Shown: one piece after another, positions 53,361 through 63,171 of the stretch
Numbering within the stretch: position 1 is the stretch's first letter
Layout: each line of letters starts with the position of its first letter
Assembly: GCF_018326425.1 (NCBI RefSeq)
Contig: NZ_AP024601.1
Location: forward strand, 1,352,001 to 1,416,000
Source: Polycladomyces abyssicola
Lineage (GTDB): Bacteria > Bacillota > Bacilli > Thermoactinomycetales > JIR-001
Direction of reading: 5' to 3'
DNA length: 64,000 nt
Position numbers and translations under genes: made by a program
Notes under the pieces: model-generated
What the model was told of the DNA's origin: nothing
Databases searched by the model: none
Seen by the model: the letters and a program-made list of their open reading frames with translations, nothing else

Positions 53361-55427
53361 ATGCATAAACGAAAAGCAGCATGGACTGCACTGACGGGAT
53401 TGCTCAGCTTGTCTCTCACGCTGACCGCTTGTACACCGGAAGCCGTGAAGCATTCAGCACGATCGGAACACAAATTTTCGGTTCCGGTGACGGACTATAC
53501 GTTTGACACCGCAGGTAACATGCTGGCCTACAGTGAGTTCGAACTGTCTGGAGAGCCGATGGTAGAAGGGCTCGGGCTCAACCTGGACCTGCTCGACCCG
53601 GCCAAGCCGGACAAACCGTCCAAGTTTGATTACACGGCGGGAATCGAGTCATATGAGTATTCGGAAGAAGCCATGTATGAAGTGGTGGAAAAATCAGGGC
53701 TGGGGCTTCATCTGACGCACGGGCCTGTCATCCGCAAGATGGCGGAGTCGTCAAAAAAACAGTCCAACGAAATATTGGCGGGACGCTTTTACAAACTGGC
53801 CGACGCGGTGGGGTATCCGCGTGACCAGATCTTCCGGAACATGTACCCGACGATGATCGAGTACGCCAAAGGAGATCCGCACTACATACAAAAGGTGGAC
53901 ACCTCCAAATTCGGTGACGGTGAAAACGGCAGCTACACGCCTGCATATCAAGTCGACTTTGCTACCCTGCGCTGGGACAGGGGAAAAATGGACAAAACAC
54001 TCACACCTTCCGCCTTTGGAGGAGTGTTTCTGAAACAGGCCCTGTGGACGGCCGATTTCCTCGGTGGCATGCATACAGTGGACAAAGATGAAGAAGTGGA
54101 AGCGAAAAGCGCGAAAGATGACCAGGATCCAAACATTGCGCTGGGTGTCAGCTCGGCGGATGGCATGCAGGGCATGATCCTGGCGGAAGAAATCTGGAAC
54201 AAACTGGCCTTCATCCGTGAAAATCTGTTCTACAACCCGGCTACAGGTAAGTTGGAACCCGGCAAGGGTAGTGGGTATGACCCGTCCAAAGGTCTCCAGT
54301 ATCTGCCCCACGCCGTCCAAGTGACGGAGAAGGAAGAAGCGGGTGGAGCTGCACCGGCTTCACTGAAAGTGACCGACGCGAAGAGCTATTTGCAGGACCA
54401 ATGGCTGATGCTCTGGCCGGCTGCTGAATTTTATGGAGTGACGGACCAGCGTCCGGAAAGCAAAAACGTGAATCCCGCTTTTCGTGCTTTGACTGACGGT
54501 GACCCGTTCCCGGCTGCGCCCGCGGCAAACCTGGATAAAAACCAGGGCAATGACGTGCGCTCGGATGACCCGTATTCGCTGAACCGCGACATTTTGCTGC
54601 AAGTGTTCAAAAACATCCGGGCCATGCATTGGAACGACCAAGAAGGTGCGTTTGTCACCGTGCATAACGGCAAACAGCAAGGCGATCGTGTGGACACTTT
54701 CCAAGCAGGTTACACAATGGAAGCCCTGAGGATCTTCCAGCGGGCGGTCGACGGTTTGCCTGTCGGCTACGCCAGCGGTGAAGACGCTCAAGGCCTGAAC
54801 ACACCGGAAGGTAAGCTGGCGGTGGACATGATTCGTAGACAGGCGGACTTCATCATCGGGAAGCTGATGGACAAAAACGGTCTCGTGTTAAACGGCTGGA
54901 TCGTTGGTAAAGGCAAGGATTCTTCCGCTCCGACGCTCCAGTCCCAACTCGGAGCCATCCGCGGCCTGACGGCAGCGTACCTAGCCACCAAGGACGCCAA
55001 GTATCGCGATGCTGCCCGTAAGGTGTACGCGGCGATGGACAAAACGTTCTGGGATGAGTCGGTCAAAGCGTACAAGACTGAAGCCAACGCTTACCGGTAT
55101 GATGCCTTCCTGGCTGGTGCGGTGAGCGGGGGATTGAGAAACGCAATCCAGACGCTGTATAACACTCCGCAGGATCGGGAGAAACCGGCGTCTTTGGACC
55201 GGAAGACGATCATCTCCCGGTACGTGGACTTCTATGACCGCATCATTGACGGTCCGAATCTGCCGGATGGCATGCAGGTCAGCGAATTCTGGGATACGGG
55301 AGACTTGTACAAGGAGAACGACAAGTCAGGCAACACCGATCGCGACAATGTGCCGCAAATCCAGGCAGGACACGGAAAGTACGGCATCTCCCCAGTGCTG
55401 CTGCCAGTGGAATTGAAGAAAAAATAA
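53361..55427 (+). CDS. all-helical lipoprotein of unknown function, probably iron-regulated
   Basis: A 688-residue predicted lipoprotein: signal peptide with lipobox LTAC (Cys about 22). The mature part is rich in alternating helices with segments such as LQDQWLMLWPAAEFYGV, DTFQAGYTMEALRIFQRAVDG and LQSQLGAIRGLTAAYLATKD, which suggest an alpha/alpha-toroid fold like six-hairpin glycosidases. I do not recognise the family. It is transcribed with the diheme cytochrome downstream from a promoter with Fur-like boxes, so a role in iron or redox at the cell surface is inferred. ATG 53361 follows AGAGGTG. Confidence 0.75.
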   Translation: MHKRKAAWTALTGLLSLSLTLTACTPEAVKHSARSEHKFSVPVTDYTFDTAGNMLAYSEFELSGEPMVEGLGLNLDLLDPAKPDKPSKFDYTAGIESYEYSEEAMYEVVEKSGLGLHLTHGPVIRKMAESSKKQSNEILAGRFYKLADAVGYPRDQIFRNMYPTMIEYAKGDPHYIQKVDTSKFGDGENGSYTPAYQVDFATLRWDRGKMDKTLTPSAFGGVFLKQALWTADFLGGMHTVDKDEEVEAKSAKDDQDPNIALGVSSADGMQGMILAEEIWNKLAFIRENLFYNPATGKLEPGKGSGYDPSKGLQYLPHAVQVTEKEEAGGAAPASLKVTDAKSYLQDQWLMLWPAAEFYGVTDQRPESKNVNPAFRALTDGDPFPAAPAANLDKNQGNDVRSDDPYSLNRDILLQVFKNIRAMHWNDQEGAFVTVHNGKQQGDRVDTFQAGYTMEALRIFQRAVDGLPVGYASGEDAQGLNTPEGKLAVDMIRRQADFIIGKLMDKNGLVLNGWIVGKGKDSSAPTLQSQLGAIRGLTAAYLATKDAKYRDAARKVYAAMDKTFWDESVKAYKTEANAYRYDAFLAGAVSGGLRNAIQTLYNTPQDREKPASLDRKTIISRYVDFYDRIIDGPNLPDGMQVSEFWDTGDLYKENDKSGNTDRDNVPQIQAGHGKYGISPVLLPVELKKK

Positions 55428-55482
55428 ACAAGGAGAGGAGAGAAAGCACGTTTCCCGTACACGGGGAACGTGCTGCCTTGCT

Positions 55483-57444
55483 ATGGGTAAGAGAAAGCGG
55501 TTGCTGTGGTTGGCTGTGCTGCTCATGGGCGCCGCTGTCTGGGCCGGCTGTGAAACAGAGGCCGATCCGGTTCGGCATGAAGCGGTATCCACCCGCAACG
55601 TGATCATGAATAGAGATGGCTCCACATTATATGTCGCCAACATCGATGTCCCTACGATCACGGTGGTCAACGCCAAAACGCGCAAAGTGGTCAAAGAGAT
55701 CCCGGTGTGCAAGGATCCGGCCACGCTGGCGCTCAGTCCGGATGAATCCAAGTTGGCGGTCGCCTGTACGGGAGCGGATCGCGTCGACGTAATCGATGTG
55801 GAAGAAGGCGAAGTCGAACAGCAATTGAAGGTCAAGGGAGAGCCCTATGGCGTGCTGTTCAGCCCTGATGGCAATCGGCTGTATGTTTCGGCTTACCGGG
55901 CGGACCAAGTGGATGTGGTCGACACTGATACCTGGCAGATCACGAAACAGATTCCGGTCTCTGATGGTCCGCGGGCCATGGCACTTACCGCCGACGGAGG
56001 CAAATTGTACACGGTTCACTACTTGTCCGGCAAAATCAGTGTGATCGACACCCGGAGTGAACAGGCTCGCAAAGTGGTGGCCTTGTCTCCTTCGCCGGAT
56101 AAGTCCGATCGCAAGAAAAGCCAAGGGGTGCCGAACACCCTGGAAGCGATCACGATTTCCCCGGACGGGAAGAGAGCGTGGGTTGCCCATCTGCTGACCA
56201 ACATAGACACGCCCATCAAGTTTGACGAGACGATCTTTCCTGCTATCTCCGTGCTGGATTTGACCCGGGATGAAGAGATTCCGGACGAGCGGAAAGAGTT
56301 GTTTGAAGAGATTAACGTGAAGGACACCAACAATGTTACCATGATCGTCTCCAACCCATCCGACATCGTCTTTCATCCGGACGGCAAGAAAGTGTATGTC
56401 TTGATGGGCGGCAGCGAAGACCTGGTAGTCTTTGATCTGGACCGGGGCGGTAACGCCACATCGATTTTGCGCCGGGTTCCTGGCGACAACCCGCGGGGAC
56501 TGGCGATCAGCCGGGATGGAGCGCGGCTTTACGTGCACAATGCCATGAGCCTTGATATGGCATTTATTGACACCAACGCCGCCGACCCGTACAGTGGGCC
56601 TTCGGTGAACGGTTCCAATCTGCGGCTGGTAAAAAAGGACTCGCTCAGCCCGGTTGTGCGACAGGGCAAGCGGCTCTTTTTCAGTGCCAACAGTGACGAA
56701 TACGCCGCGGACATCACCAAGGATAACTGGATGAGCTGCGCGTCGTGCCATGCAAACGGAGAAACGAACGGCCTTACCATGATGACGCCCAAAGGTCCCA
56801 GGAACACTCCTTCCAACGTATTGGCGATGGAGACAGGCCGTTTCTTGTGGGATGGCAGCCGGGACGACTTTGAGGATTACATCCTTACCGTGCAGGGCGA
56901 GATGGGCGGAATGCTGAAGTACGACCCGGGAAAGCCGCTTCCGCCCAAAGTGAAGGAAATGTACCGGGCATTGGCCGAATACCTGAAAACCATCCCGGTA
57001 CCGAAAAATCCGGATATCCCGGACAACGTGGAGCAAACGGCAGAGTGGAAGCGGGGCAAGGAAATCTTTGAAGGCAAGGGCCGGTGCATCCAGTGCCATG
57101 CAGGTCGTAACTTCACCGACAGCGCCATGGCCGTGGACGCAAACGGCAAGCTGACCGTATTTACGCTGTCCCATCTGTATGATGTGGGCACCAAAAACCC
57201 GTTGGACCGAGGAAATCCGGGCGATCCACGCGCCGGAATGAAGAACCCTCGTCCTCCGTATCTGTTTGACGTACCCACGTTGAGGGGAGTGTTTGCAACT
57301 CCGCCGTACCTGCACGACGGCTCCGCTCAGACGATCCGGGACGTGCTGGTCACGCGCAACGGACAGGGCAAACACGGCAATGTCTCCGGTTTGTCCGAAG
57401 CTGACCTGCGGGCGCTGACCCTGTATTTGGAATCGCTGGATTAA
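55483..57444 (+). CDS. beta-propeller and diheme cytochrome c lipoprotein (CcP/MauG-like)
   Basis: A 653-residue predicted lipoprotein (lipobox WAGC, Cys about 22). Residues 40 to about 390 are YVTN-type propeller repeats (DGSTLYVANIDVPTITVVN, SPDESKLAVAC, SPDGNRLYVSAYRADQVDVV). The C-terminal half has two haem-c sites, CASCH at 419 and CIQCH at 535, and the GVFATPPYLHDGSAQT segment common in cytochrome c peroxidase/MauG proteins. It probably transfers electrons or oxidises a substrate outside the membrane, with the upstream lipoprotein as partner. Confidence 0.85.
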   Translation: MGKRKRLLWLAVLLMGAAVWAGCETEADPVRHEAVSTRNVIMNRDGSTLYVANIDVPTITVVNAKTRKVVKEIPVCKDPATLALSPDESKLAVACTGADRVDVIDVEEGEVEQQLKVKGEPYGVLFSPDGNRLYVSAYRADQVDVVDTDTWQITKQIPVSDGPRAMALTADGGKLYTVHYLSGKISVIDTRSEQARKVVALSPSPDKSDRKKSQGVPNTLEAITISPDGKRAWVAHLLTNIDTPIKFDETIFPAISVLDLTRDEEIPDERKELFEEINVKDTNNVTMIVSNPSDIVFHPDGKKVYVLMGGSEDLVVFDLDRGGNATSILRRVPGDNPRGLAISRDGARLYVHNAMSLDMAFIDTNAADPYSGPSVNGSNLRLVKKDSLSPVVRQGKRLFFSANSDEYAADITKDNWMSCASCHANGETNGLTMMTPKGPRNTPSNVLAMETGRFLWDGSRDDFEDYILTVQGEMGGMLKYDPGKPLPPKVKEMYRALAEYLKTIPVPKNPDIPDNVEQTAEWKRGKEIFEGKGRCIQCHAGRNFTDSAMAVDANGKLTVFTLSHLYDVGTKNPLDRGNPGDPRAGMKNPRPPYLFDVPTLRGVFATPPYLHDGSAQTIRDVLVTRNGQGKHGNVSGLSEADLRALTLYLESLD

Positions 57445-57450
57445 GGAAAA

Positions 57451-57490
57451 AGCCTCCGGAATCTGAAATCAATTCCGGAGGCTGTTTGCG
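57451..57490 (+). terminator. terminator after the cytochrome gene
   Basis: AGCCTCCGGAAT (57451-57462) pairs with ATTCCGGAGGCT (57472-57483), a 12-base stem, followed by a T-rich tract. The remaining gap to 57758 shows no gene. Confidence 0.88.
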
Positions 57491-57758
57491 TTTTTTACGC
57501 AGGTGTGAAATTCGTTGACGAAAAACCGGGATGTCCGATCTAACGAAAGACCAATGAATATTTGGGAGTGTGGATCGATGTTAGCCACCGTTTCCGTTTG
57601 ACGGAATGACCGGGTTCGGAGGAATACACACGAATCCGGGAATGACTCTTTGCTGCGCATCTCTGGCATCAACGGTGAACAGTCACCCGACGGGTTGATT
57701 TTTTGCTAAAATAAAAATGATTTATGCCGGATGAACAGTCGTGAGGGGCAGAAATAGG

Positions 57759-58292
57759 ATGACGCAGAAGAATCCATCACAAGGCAAATCAATGTCAGAA
57801 CAAGAACTGTACGAGTTGATGAAAGAAATGTATGACAAAGAGATGACGCGAAAAGAAACGATGGAAATGCGCATTCAGATACCGATTGCCATGATCACGG
57901 CGATGATGGGCGGATTTTATTACTTGGCCAAAAAACTGGTATCCGCCATTTCCATGACTTCCCCTTTTACATCCGGCATTTTGTTGTTTTTATTGGGTGG
58001 TTCATTTTTGTCGATCTGTGTGAGTATGGTCTTTTTCTCCAAATTTTTGTGGCCGGTCAACTATGAGTGGATGCCCCGGGCGTGGGATATCCAAGCGCAA
58101 TATCCCGAAAAACAAGCGGTTTTGAGAAAGGCATTGATCAAAAAGTACGCCAAGTGCGCGGATATCAACTCGCGGATCAACGACCGCAGAGCCGATGATT
58201 TCGCCCATGGCATGCAGGCACTCATCATTGCGCTGGCGCTGGCCGTTCTGGCTTGTCTGCCGTACGGTTGGTTCTTGTTCATTTCCAGATGA
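57759..58292 (+). CDS. hypothetical membrane protein
   Basis: A 177-residue protein with an N-terminal helical stretch (SEQELYELMKEMYDKEMTRK), two adjacent membrane helices (about 45-62 and 70-95), a soluble central segment of about 50 residues and a C-terminal helix. The layout recalls small 2TM/SLATT-type membrane modules, but no motif proves it. ATG 57759 follows GAGGGG. The small gene at 58312 follows. Confidence 0.7.
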   Translation: MTQKNPSQGKSMSEQELYELMKEMYDKEMTRKETMEMRIQIPIAMITAMMGGFYYLAKKLVSAISMTSPFTSGILLFLLGGSFLSICVSMVFFSKFLWPVNYEWMPRAWDIQAQYPEKQAVLRKALIKKYAKCADINSRINDRRADDFAHGMQALIIALALAVLACLPYGWFLFISR

Positions 58293-58311
58293 ATCACGGG
58301 AGGAATCGGGA

Positions 58312-58512
58312 ATGTCCGAACGCAACAATCAATACGACGACGAATACGAATGGCTGGAAACCCGCTCGCAAAAAGGACGTGTGAAAAAGGAGAAGCTTCG
58401 GGAAGAAGCGATCATTTTTCGGGAGGCGCCGGCAAGATTGTTTCGTAAAGTCGGAAACATACGCAAAGAAAAGGAACCGGACCACCACAAAAACGACGAC
58501 CGGGATACATAA
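58312..58512 (+). CDS. small highly charged hypothetical protein
   Basis: 66 residues, no membrane helix, rich in Lys, Arg, Glu and Asp. ATG follows GGGAGG and the gene starts 20 bases after its neighbour, so it is likely co-transcribed. Function unknown. Confidence 0.6.
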   Translation: MSERNNQYDDEYEWLETRSQKGRVKKEKLREEAIIFREAPARLFRKVGNIRKEKEPDHHKNDDRDT

Positions 58513-58559
58513 TATCTGTCCCAATGGAGGGCCCGATTTTCCGTCACATATGTATGGAA

Positions 58560-58590
58560 GGCCGATCGACGGACGATCGGTCCTTTTTTC
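58560..58590. terminator. terminator between small gene and sodF
   Basis: GGCCGATCG and CGATCGGTCC form a nine-pair stem (one G-U) around ACGGA, then TTTTTT at 58584-58589. It overlaps the very 3' end of the convergent sodF. Confidence 0.85.
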
Positions 58591-59581
58591 AATATGGTCG
58601 CCATCGAATCGTTTGCGCCCGGACAAAACGGTGGTTGACCGCCGGCCAGTTGACGACGTGCCACCAGGCTTCGATGTAGTCCTTCCGTTTGTTGGGGTAT
58701 TTCAAATAATAGGCGTGTTCCCACACATCCAAAGGCAAGAGCGGAATCACGTCCCATTGTGACAGGTTTTGGTGTTTTTCCGCCTGCAGGATCTCCAACC
58801 GTTGGGCGCGCGGCGCCCAGACGAGAATCGCCCAGCCTCCTCCTTCCACTTTTTCGGCGGCTTGCGAGAAATGCTTCTTGAAGGCTTGGAAACTACCGAA
58901 ATCCCGTTCGATTTGCTTTCGAATCGGACCTTTGGGTTTTCCACCGGCATGCGGAGCCATCGTTTCCCAAAACAAGGTGTGCAGATAATGACCGGCCCCA
59001 TTGAAGGCTGCTTCCCGCTCCCAATGTTTGATCAGATCGAAGTTGCCGGTTTTCCTCGCTTGTACCATCATCAATTCCGCTTTGTTCAATCCGTCGACAT
59101 AACTTTTGTGGTGCTCGTCATGGTGCAGGTGCATCGTTTTTTCGTCGATGTACGGTTCCAACGCGTTATAAGGATAGGGGAGCGGCGGCAGCGTGTGTTT
59201 TCCCGGGGGGACGGGGTTGGATTGGGTTTCGGTTTCGGAAGTGGTATCGGAGGATGTCTCCCTATCGTCGGATGGTTCGTCGGGCAAAGTGTGAACAGAT
59301 GCGGGATGGGGTGGATAATGGAACAGAACCGTCAGCAATTGCTGATGGGTATGATGCGCTTGATGCATCGCCTCATACAACTGATCTGCAGTGCAATGCG
59401 GATCGGTGGCCAACTGTTCCAATGATTGAAATGCCCGATCAAGTTGGTCCAGTCGTTTCAACAGGGAGGGATTACGGGTGGAGGGATGAACGGAAGCGAT
59501 TTTTTGCCGTCCTTGCCGGGTGAGGGACAAAATTTGGTGACGAAGGGAAGTAGTCCAGTAACGATTGTACGAAGCTGACAT
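58589..59581 (-). CDS. sodF: Fe/Mn superoxide dismutase with N-terminal extension (SodF type)
   Basis: 330 residues. The C-terminal 200 are a Fe/Mn SOD: LPYPYNALEPYID, HLHHDEHHKSYVDGLN, FNGAGHYLHTLFWETM and the metal-ligand region DVWEHAYYLKYPN. The first 130 residues form a helical region plus an acidic Ser/Thr linker (DDRETSSDTTSETETQ), as in B. subtilis SodF, whose extension has no known role. The ATG at 59581 (minus strand) follows GAGGAACG. Confidence 0.92.
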   Translation of the reverse strand: MSASYNRYWTTSLRHQILSLTRQGRQKIASVHPSTRNPSLLKRLDQLDRAFQSLEQLATDPHCTADQLYEAMHQAHHTHQQLLTVLFHYPPHPASVHTLPDEPSDDRETSSDTTSETETQSNPVPPGKHTLPPLPYPYNALEPYIDEKTMHLHHDEHHKSYVDGLNKAELMMVQARKTGNFDLIKHWEREAAFNGAGHYLHTLFWETMAPHAGGKPKGPIRKQIERDFGSFQAFKKHFSQAAEKVEGGGWAILVWAPRAQRLEILQAEKHQNLSQWDVIPLLPLDVWEHAYYLKYPNKRKDYIEAWWHVVNWPAVNHRFVRAQTIRWRPY

Positions 59582-59771
59582 GCACGTTCCTCCTCGGGTA
59601 TGGGCTATGATCACAAGATATGTGATCTTTCGGGGAGGTGTGCCTCGTCTCCCGGCAAACCGCTTCGCTAGATCTGCTTACAATCCATCAAGCGGGGGAT
59701 GCGAGCCAAGAGTTCTTTGCTTAAGAGGAGATGGCCCGCAACGAAATCCCCACGCTCGAAGGACCCGCCTA

Positions 59772-60373
59772 CTATTTTTTTACAATGGGAATCCAAACCT
59801 CGCACCGATAGTCTTCCGCCATTGTATCCCCCGGAGGATATACCTCCAGCTCGGGCGCTCCGGAGTGTTCATATCCTGTGGCGGGAAACCACTCTTGAAA
59901 TATTCGGCCAAACACGCTCTGTATGGATCCGGGGAGCGGACCGACACAGGTAAATATAGCCCAAGTGGAAGCAGGGATCGTACTCACGGAGAATCCTTTC
60001 GCCGATGATGTTAGATCGGCTTGAGTTACAATCATATAAGTAAAATCTCCCTTACCCGGCTGCATATCCAAGATGATCCCAAGCAAGTTCTCACCAGTTC
60101 CGATGGAGGTTAGCTTGGCAATGGCGCCATCTGACATTTCTCCCAGAAATTCGGGATTTGTCGCGTGTGTTCTCCATCCTCACACGTAACTTGAATAGAC
60201 TTGCCGATGACCGTAAAGGCTTCTTTCTCCACAATTCGATAATCCATTTCTTTGTCTCCCTTCAGTGACAGATGAAAGGTGATGCGGGGAAAAGCTTTCA
60301 GGCTAACGCCCGGATTACGAGCCTCTGAAGGCGCAATGCCATGGATTTTGCTTATTTTGGTTCGAGCTTCCAC
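59772..60373 (-). pseudogene. broken AraC-family regulator remnant with GyrI-like domain
   Basis: The upstream frame (60373 down) encodes the tail of an AraC DNA-binding domain (KIHGIAPSEARNPG, LKAFPRI) and the start of a GyrI-like effector domain (MDYRIVEKEAFTVIGKSI, IPNFWEK). The rest (MSDGAIAKL..., WFPATGYEHSG, GDTMAEDYRCEVWIPI) is in another frame from 60137. A missing base in the AAA at about 60138-60141 explains the break. The helix-turn-helix itself is absent, so the gene is truncated as well as frameshifted. Confidence 0.8.
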
Positions 60374-60518
60374 TGCTTTTGGTAAATCAGAACTTGGTTG
60401 TGATGGCGGGGAAGATCAATCCTCTGTTTTACGAGAGGTGGTCTAATCTTGCGTGGCGAGAGTGCCTGATGTGCGGCCGTTGCCGTGTGCTGAAAATATT
60501 CATCACAATTTTAAGACC

Positions 60519-60545
60519 AATCCCCCACCGAAATAGTGGGGGATT
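60519..60545 (-). terminator. hairpin downstream of yqzF
   Basis: AATCCCCCAC (60519-60528) pairs perfectly with GTGGGGGATT (60536-60545), just past the stop codon of the minus-strand gene. The following tract on the minus strand is only partly T-rich. Confidence 0.65.
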
Positions 60546-60551
60546 CCATAT

Positions 60552-60803
60552 TTATTTTCTCTCAAGCCATTTCCGCAGTTTGGGTTGGATTTGGTTTCGT
60601 TTGAGGTCGCGGTAGAAAATGAAACCGGCGAGAAAACACAATCCAAACAAAAACAGCGCCAGTCCCCCCATAAAAGGGAGCCACGCAAAACGCCCACTGG
60701 CAAAATAATTGAAGAAAACATCACGCATGATCGTCCAGCCGTAAACACCCAGCGCTCCGGGGATGCACAGTACGACGATGGCGAGCAATCGTTGGTACAA
60801 CAT
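60552..60803 (-). CDS. yqzF: DUF2627 membrane protein (YqzF-like)
   Basis: An 83-residue protein with two membrane helices (LLAIVVLCIPGALGVYGW and LPFMGGLALFLFGLCFLAGF) and a basic C terminus. The same small gene lies beside bkdR in B. subtilis. The ATG follows GGAAGGCGG; it is divergent from bkdR. Confidence 0.85.
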   Translation of the reverse strand: MLYQRLLAIVVLCIPGALGVYGWTIMRDVFFNYFASGRFAWLPFMGGLALFLFGLCFLAGFIFYRDLKRNQIQPKLRKWLERK

Positions 60804-60945
60804 GTCCAAACCGCCTTCCTTTCCTCTCTCCATAATGGTATCTTAATTCATGTCTGTTTTCCACGGTTTGGTCTTACATGAAAATCTTCCGGTTATGGTA
60901 AGATGATACCGGATTGACACCTCACACCACAAAAGGGGGGAGAAC

Positions 60946-63015
60946 GTGAAACGGTTTCTGATTGTGGGTGGGGGAAAGGGAGGAACGGCACTTCTTCGAA
61001 CCTTGTCCGAAATGGACCGAGTGGCGGTGATGGGTGTGGTCGATGTGAACGATCAGGCTCCCGCCATTCGTTTGGCACGGGAAAAGGGGATTCCGACCGG
61101 TACGGATGTGACTCCCTTTCTGCGCGAGCGGCCCGATGTCATCTTAGAGGTGACCGGAGACCCGGCCGTTTACGACCGTTTGTGTCGTCTCACGGAGCAG
61201 GGAACCCTCGTGATCTCGGGTGCCGTCGCCAATCTCATGTTGCAGTTGATCGAAGAGAAAGAAACGTGGTTTGAGGCATGGCGGTCCCGGCAACGGGAAT
61301 TGGACGCGATCCTCAATTCCACGCATGACGGGATGATCGCCGTCAACAAACAGGGGAAAATCACGCTGTTTAACCGGGCGGCTGAACGATTGATGAAAAT
61401 GAGCATGTCCGACGTGATGGGCAAACCTGTAACGGAGACGATCCCCAATACCCGTCTGGATTATGTGCTGAAAACCGGCAAACGGGAGCTGAACCGCCAA
61501 CAGACATTGCCCGACGGTACGCGAATCGTGACCAACCGCGTGCCGGTGACAGACCGTAATGGCAATGTGATCGGCGCCGTGGCCGTTTTTCGGGACATCA
61601 CGGAAGTGGCCTCCCTCAGTCAGCAAGTGACCAACCTGGAAAGCATGAAAAGTTTGCTACAAGCCATTATCGACTCCTCCGACGATGCCATCTCCGTCGT
61701 GGATGCGCAGGGGATCGGCATTCTGATCAACCCCGCCTATACCCGGTTGACCGGCCTGAAGCCGGAGGAGGTGATCGGGAAGCCGGCTGACACCGACATC
61801 TCCGAAGGGGAAAGCATGCACATGAAGGTGCTGAAGACACGGCAACCGGTTCGCGGGGTGCCGATGAAAGTGGGTCCGCACCGCAAGGATGTCGTCGTCA
61901 ATGTTGCCCCGATTATCGTCGATGGGGAATTGAAGGGCAGTGTCGGCATTTTGCACGATATGTCCGAGATCCAAAAGCTGAATCAGGAGTTGGAGCGGGC
62001 CCGGCGGATCATCCGCACACTGGAGGCGAAGTATACGTTCGACGACATCATCGGCCGAAGCGAGGCGTTTACCTATGCGGTCGAACAAGCCCGACAAGCG
62101 GCGAAAACACGGGCGACGGTTCTGTTGCGGGGGGAATCCGGTACCGGAAAAGAGCTGTTCGCTCATGCGATCCACAATGACAGCGACCGGAAATACCATC
62201 AGTTCGTCCGTGTCAACTGTGCGGCCATTTCCGAATCGCTGTTGGAAAGCGAGCTGTTTGGATATGTCGAGGGGGCGTTCACCGGGGCGCGTCGCGGCGG
62301 CAAAAAGGGATTGTTTGAGGAGGCGAGTGGGGGCACCATTTTTTTGGATGAAATCGGAGAGTTGGCCCCCAACATTCAAGCCAAACTCTTGCGTGTCCTG
62401 CAGGAGAAGGAGGTACTCCGTGTCGGGGGAACCAAACCAATCCCCGTCGATGTGCGGGTAATTGCCGCCACCAATGTCGATTTAGAAAAGGCGATCCGGG
62501 AAAAACGCTTCCGGGAAGATTTGTACTACCGGCTCAATGTCTTGCCGATCCACATTCCGCCCTTGCGTCAACGAAAAGAGGATTTACCTGACTTGGCCCT
62601 GCATGTGATCAAGCGGTTCAACCTAGAATACGGGCGCAATGTGGAGACGATCGATCCGCGGGCGCTTCAGGCCTTGCAATCCTATTCATGGCCCGGGAAT
62701 GTGCGGGAGCTGGAGAACGTGTTGGGTCGGGCGATGATTAACATGGGTTATCACGAACGAACGATGCGGTTAGAGCATTTGCCGCCGTTGGAAGCGAAGT
62801 CCCGTGCGGTGTTCCCGGACATGGAGAATGGGACGGAAGGGGAAACGCTCCAGGAAGTGTTGGCCCGCGTCGAAAAGGAGACCATCCTCCGCACCTATCG
62901 TCAATGTGGCGGCAACAAGACGGAAACGGCCCGGCGGTTGGGCATCTCCGTGCGCAATCTCTATTACAAGTTGGAGCGTTATCAGTTGGATTCGGATCCG
63001 GAGATGGATATGTAG
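60946..63015 (+). CDS. bkdR: sigma-54-dependent activator BkdR
   Basis: A 689-residue enhancer-binding protein controlling branched-chain keto acid breakdown. N-terminal NAD-binding-like segment ([17 protein letters not shown]), PAS domains at about 115-225 and 235-350, AAA+ domain with Walker A GESGTGKE at 396 and the sigma-54 contact loop GAFTGA at 443, and a C-terminal Fis helix-turn-helix ([14 protein letters not shown]). GTG start after GGGGGG. Its targets include the promoter before ptb. Confidence 0.95.
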   Translation: MKRFLIVGGGKGGTALLRTLSEMDRVAVMGVVDVNDQAPAIRLAREKGIPTGTDVTPFLRERPDVILEVTGDPAVYDRLCRLTEQGTLVISGAVANLMLQLIEEKETWFEAWRSRQRELDAILNSTHDGMIAVNKQGKITLFNRAAERLMKMSMSDVMGKPVTETIPNTRLDYVLKTGKRELNRQQTLPDGTRIVTNRVPVTDRNGNVIGAVAVFRDITEVASLSQQVTNLESMKSLLQAIIDSSDDAISVVDAQGIGILINPAYTRLTGLKPEEVIGKPADTDISEGESMHMKVLKTRQPVRGVPMKVGPHRKDVVVNVAPIIVDGELKGSVGILHDMSEIQKLNQELERARRIIRTLEAKYTFDDIIGRSEAFTYAVEQARQAAKTRATVLLRGESGTGKELFAHAIHNDSDRKYHQFVRVNCAAISESLLESELFGYVEGAFTGARRGGKKGLFEEASGGTIFLDEIGELAPNIQAKLLRVLQEKEVLRVGGTKPIPVDVRVIAATNVDLEKAIREKRFREDLYYRLNVLPIHIPPLRQRKEDLPDLALHVIKRFNLEYGRNVETIDPRALQALQSYSWPGNVRELENVLGRAMINMGYHERTMRLEHLPPLEAKSRAVFPDMENGTEGETLQEVLARVEKETILRTYRQCGGNKTETARRLGISVRNLYYKLERYQLDSDPEMDM

Positions 63016-63017
63016 TT

Positions 63018-63067
63018 CTGCAATTTTTTGCAGGAAAGATCCATCATATGCATGCAAAAAATTGCAG
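63018..63067. promoter_or_regulatory. paired inverted repeats, probable BkdR enhancer sites
   Basis: CTGCAATTTTTTGCA (63018-63032) and its exact complement TGCAAAAAATTGCAG (63053-63067) form a 15-base inverted repeat. Each arm is itself nearly palindromic (CTGCAA-N4-TTGCAG), so two binding sites about 35 bases apart lie upstream of the -24/-12 promoter. Confidence 0.75.
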
Positions 63068-63155
63068 AGATATTCTTGGCTCTCTTTTGTCGAGTTTCAC
63101 GGATCGAAGCGGAAAATCAATTTTTTTCCGCAGTTGTCCATCTGATGACATGGAT

Positions 63156-63171
63156 TGGCACGGGATTTGCA
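63156..63171 (+). promoter_or_regulatory. sigma-54 promoter of the ptb (bkd) operon
   Basis: TGGCACGGGATTTGCA matches the sigma-54 consensus with GG (63157-63158) and GC (63169-63170) separated by exactly 10 bases. The start should be near 63182. Confidence 0.9.

Noticed and set aside
55627-57375. Antisense open frame of 582 codons over the cytochrome gene
   Set aside because: The plus-strand gene has propeller repeats and two CxxCH sites; the antisense frame has no domain and is GC-biased shadow.
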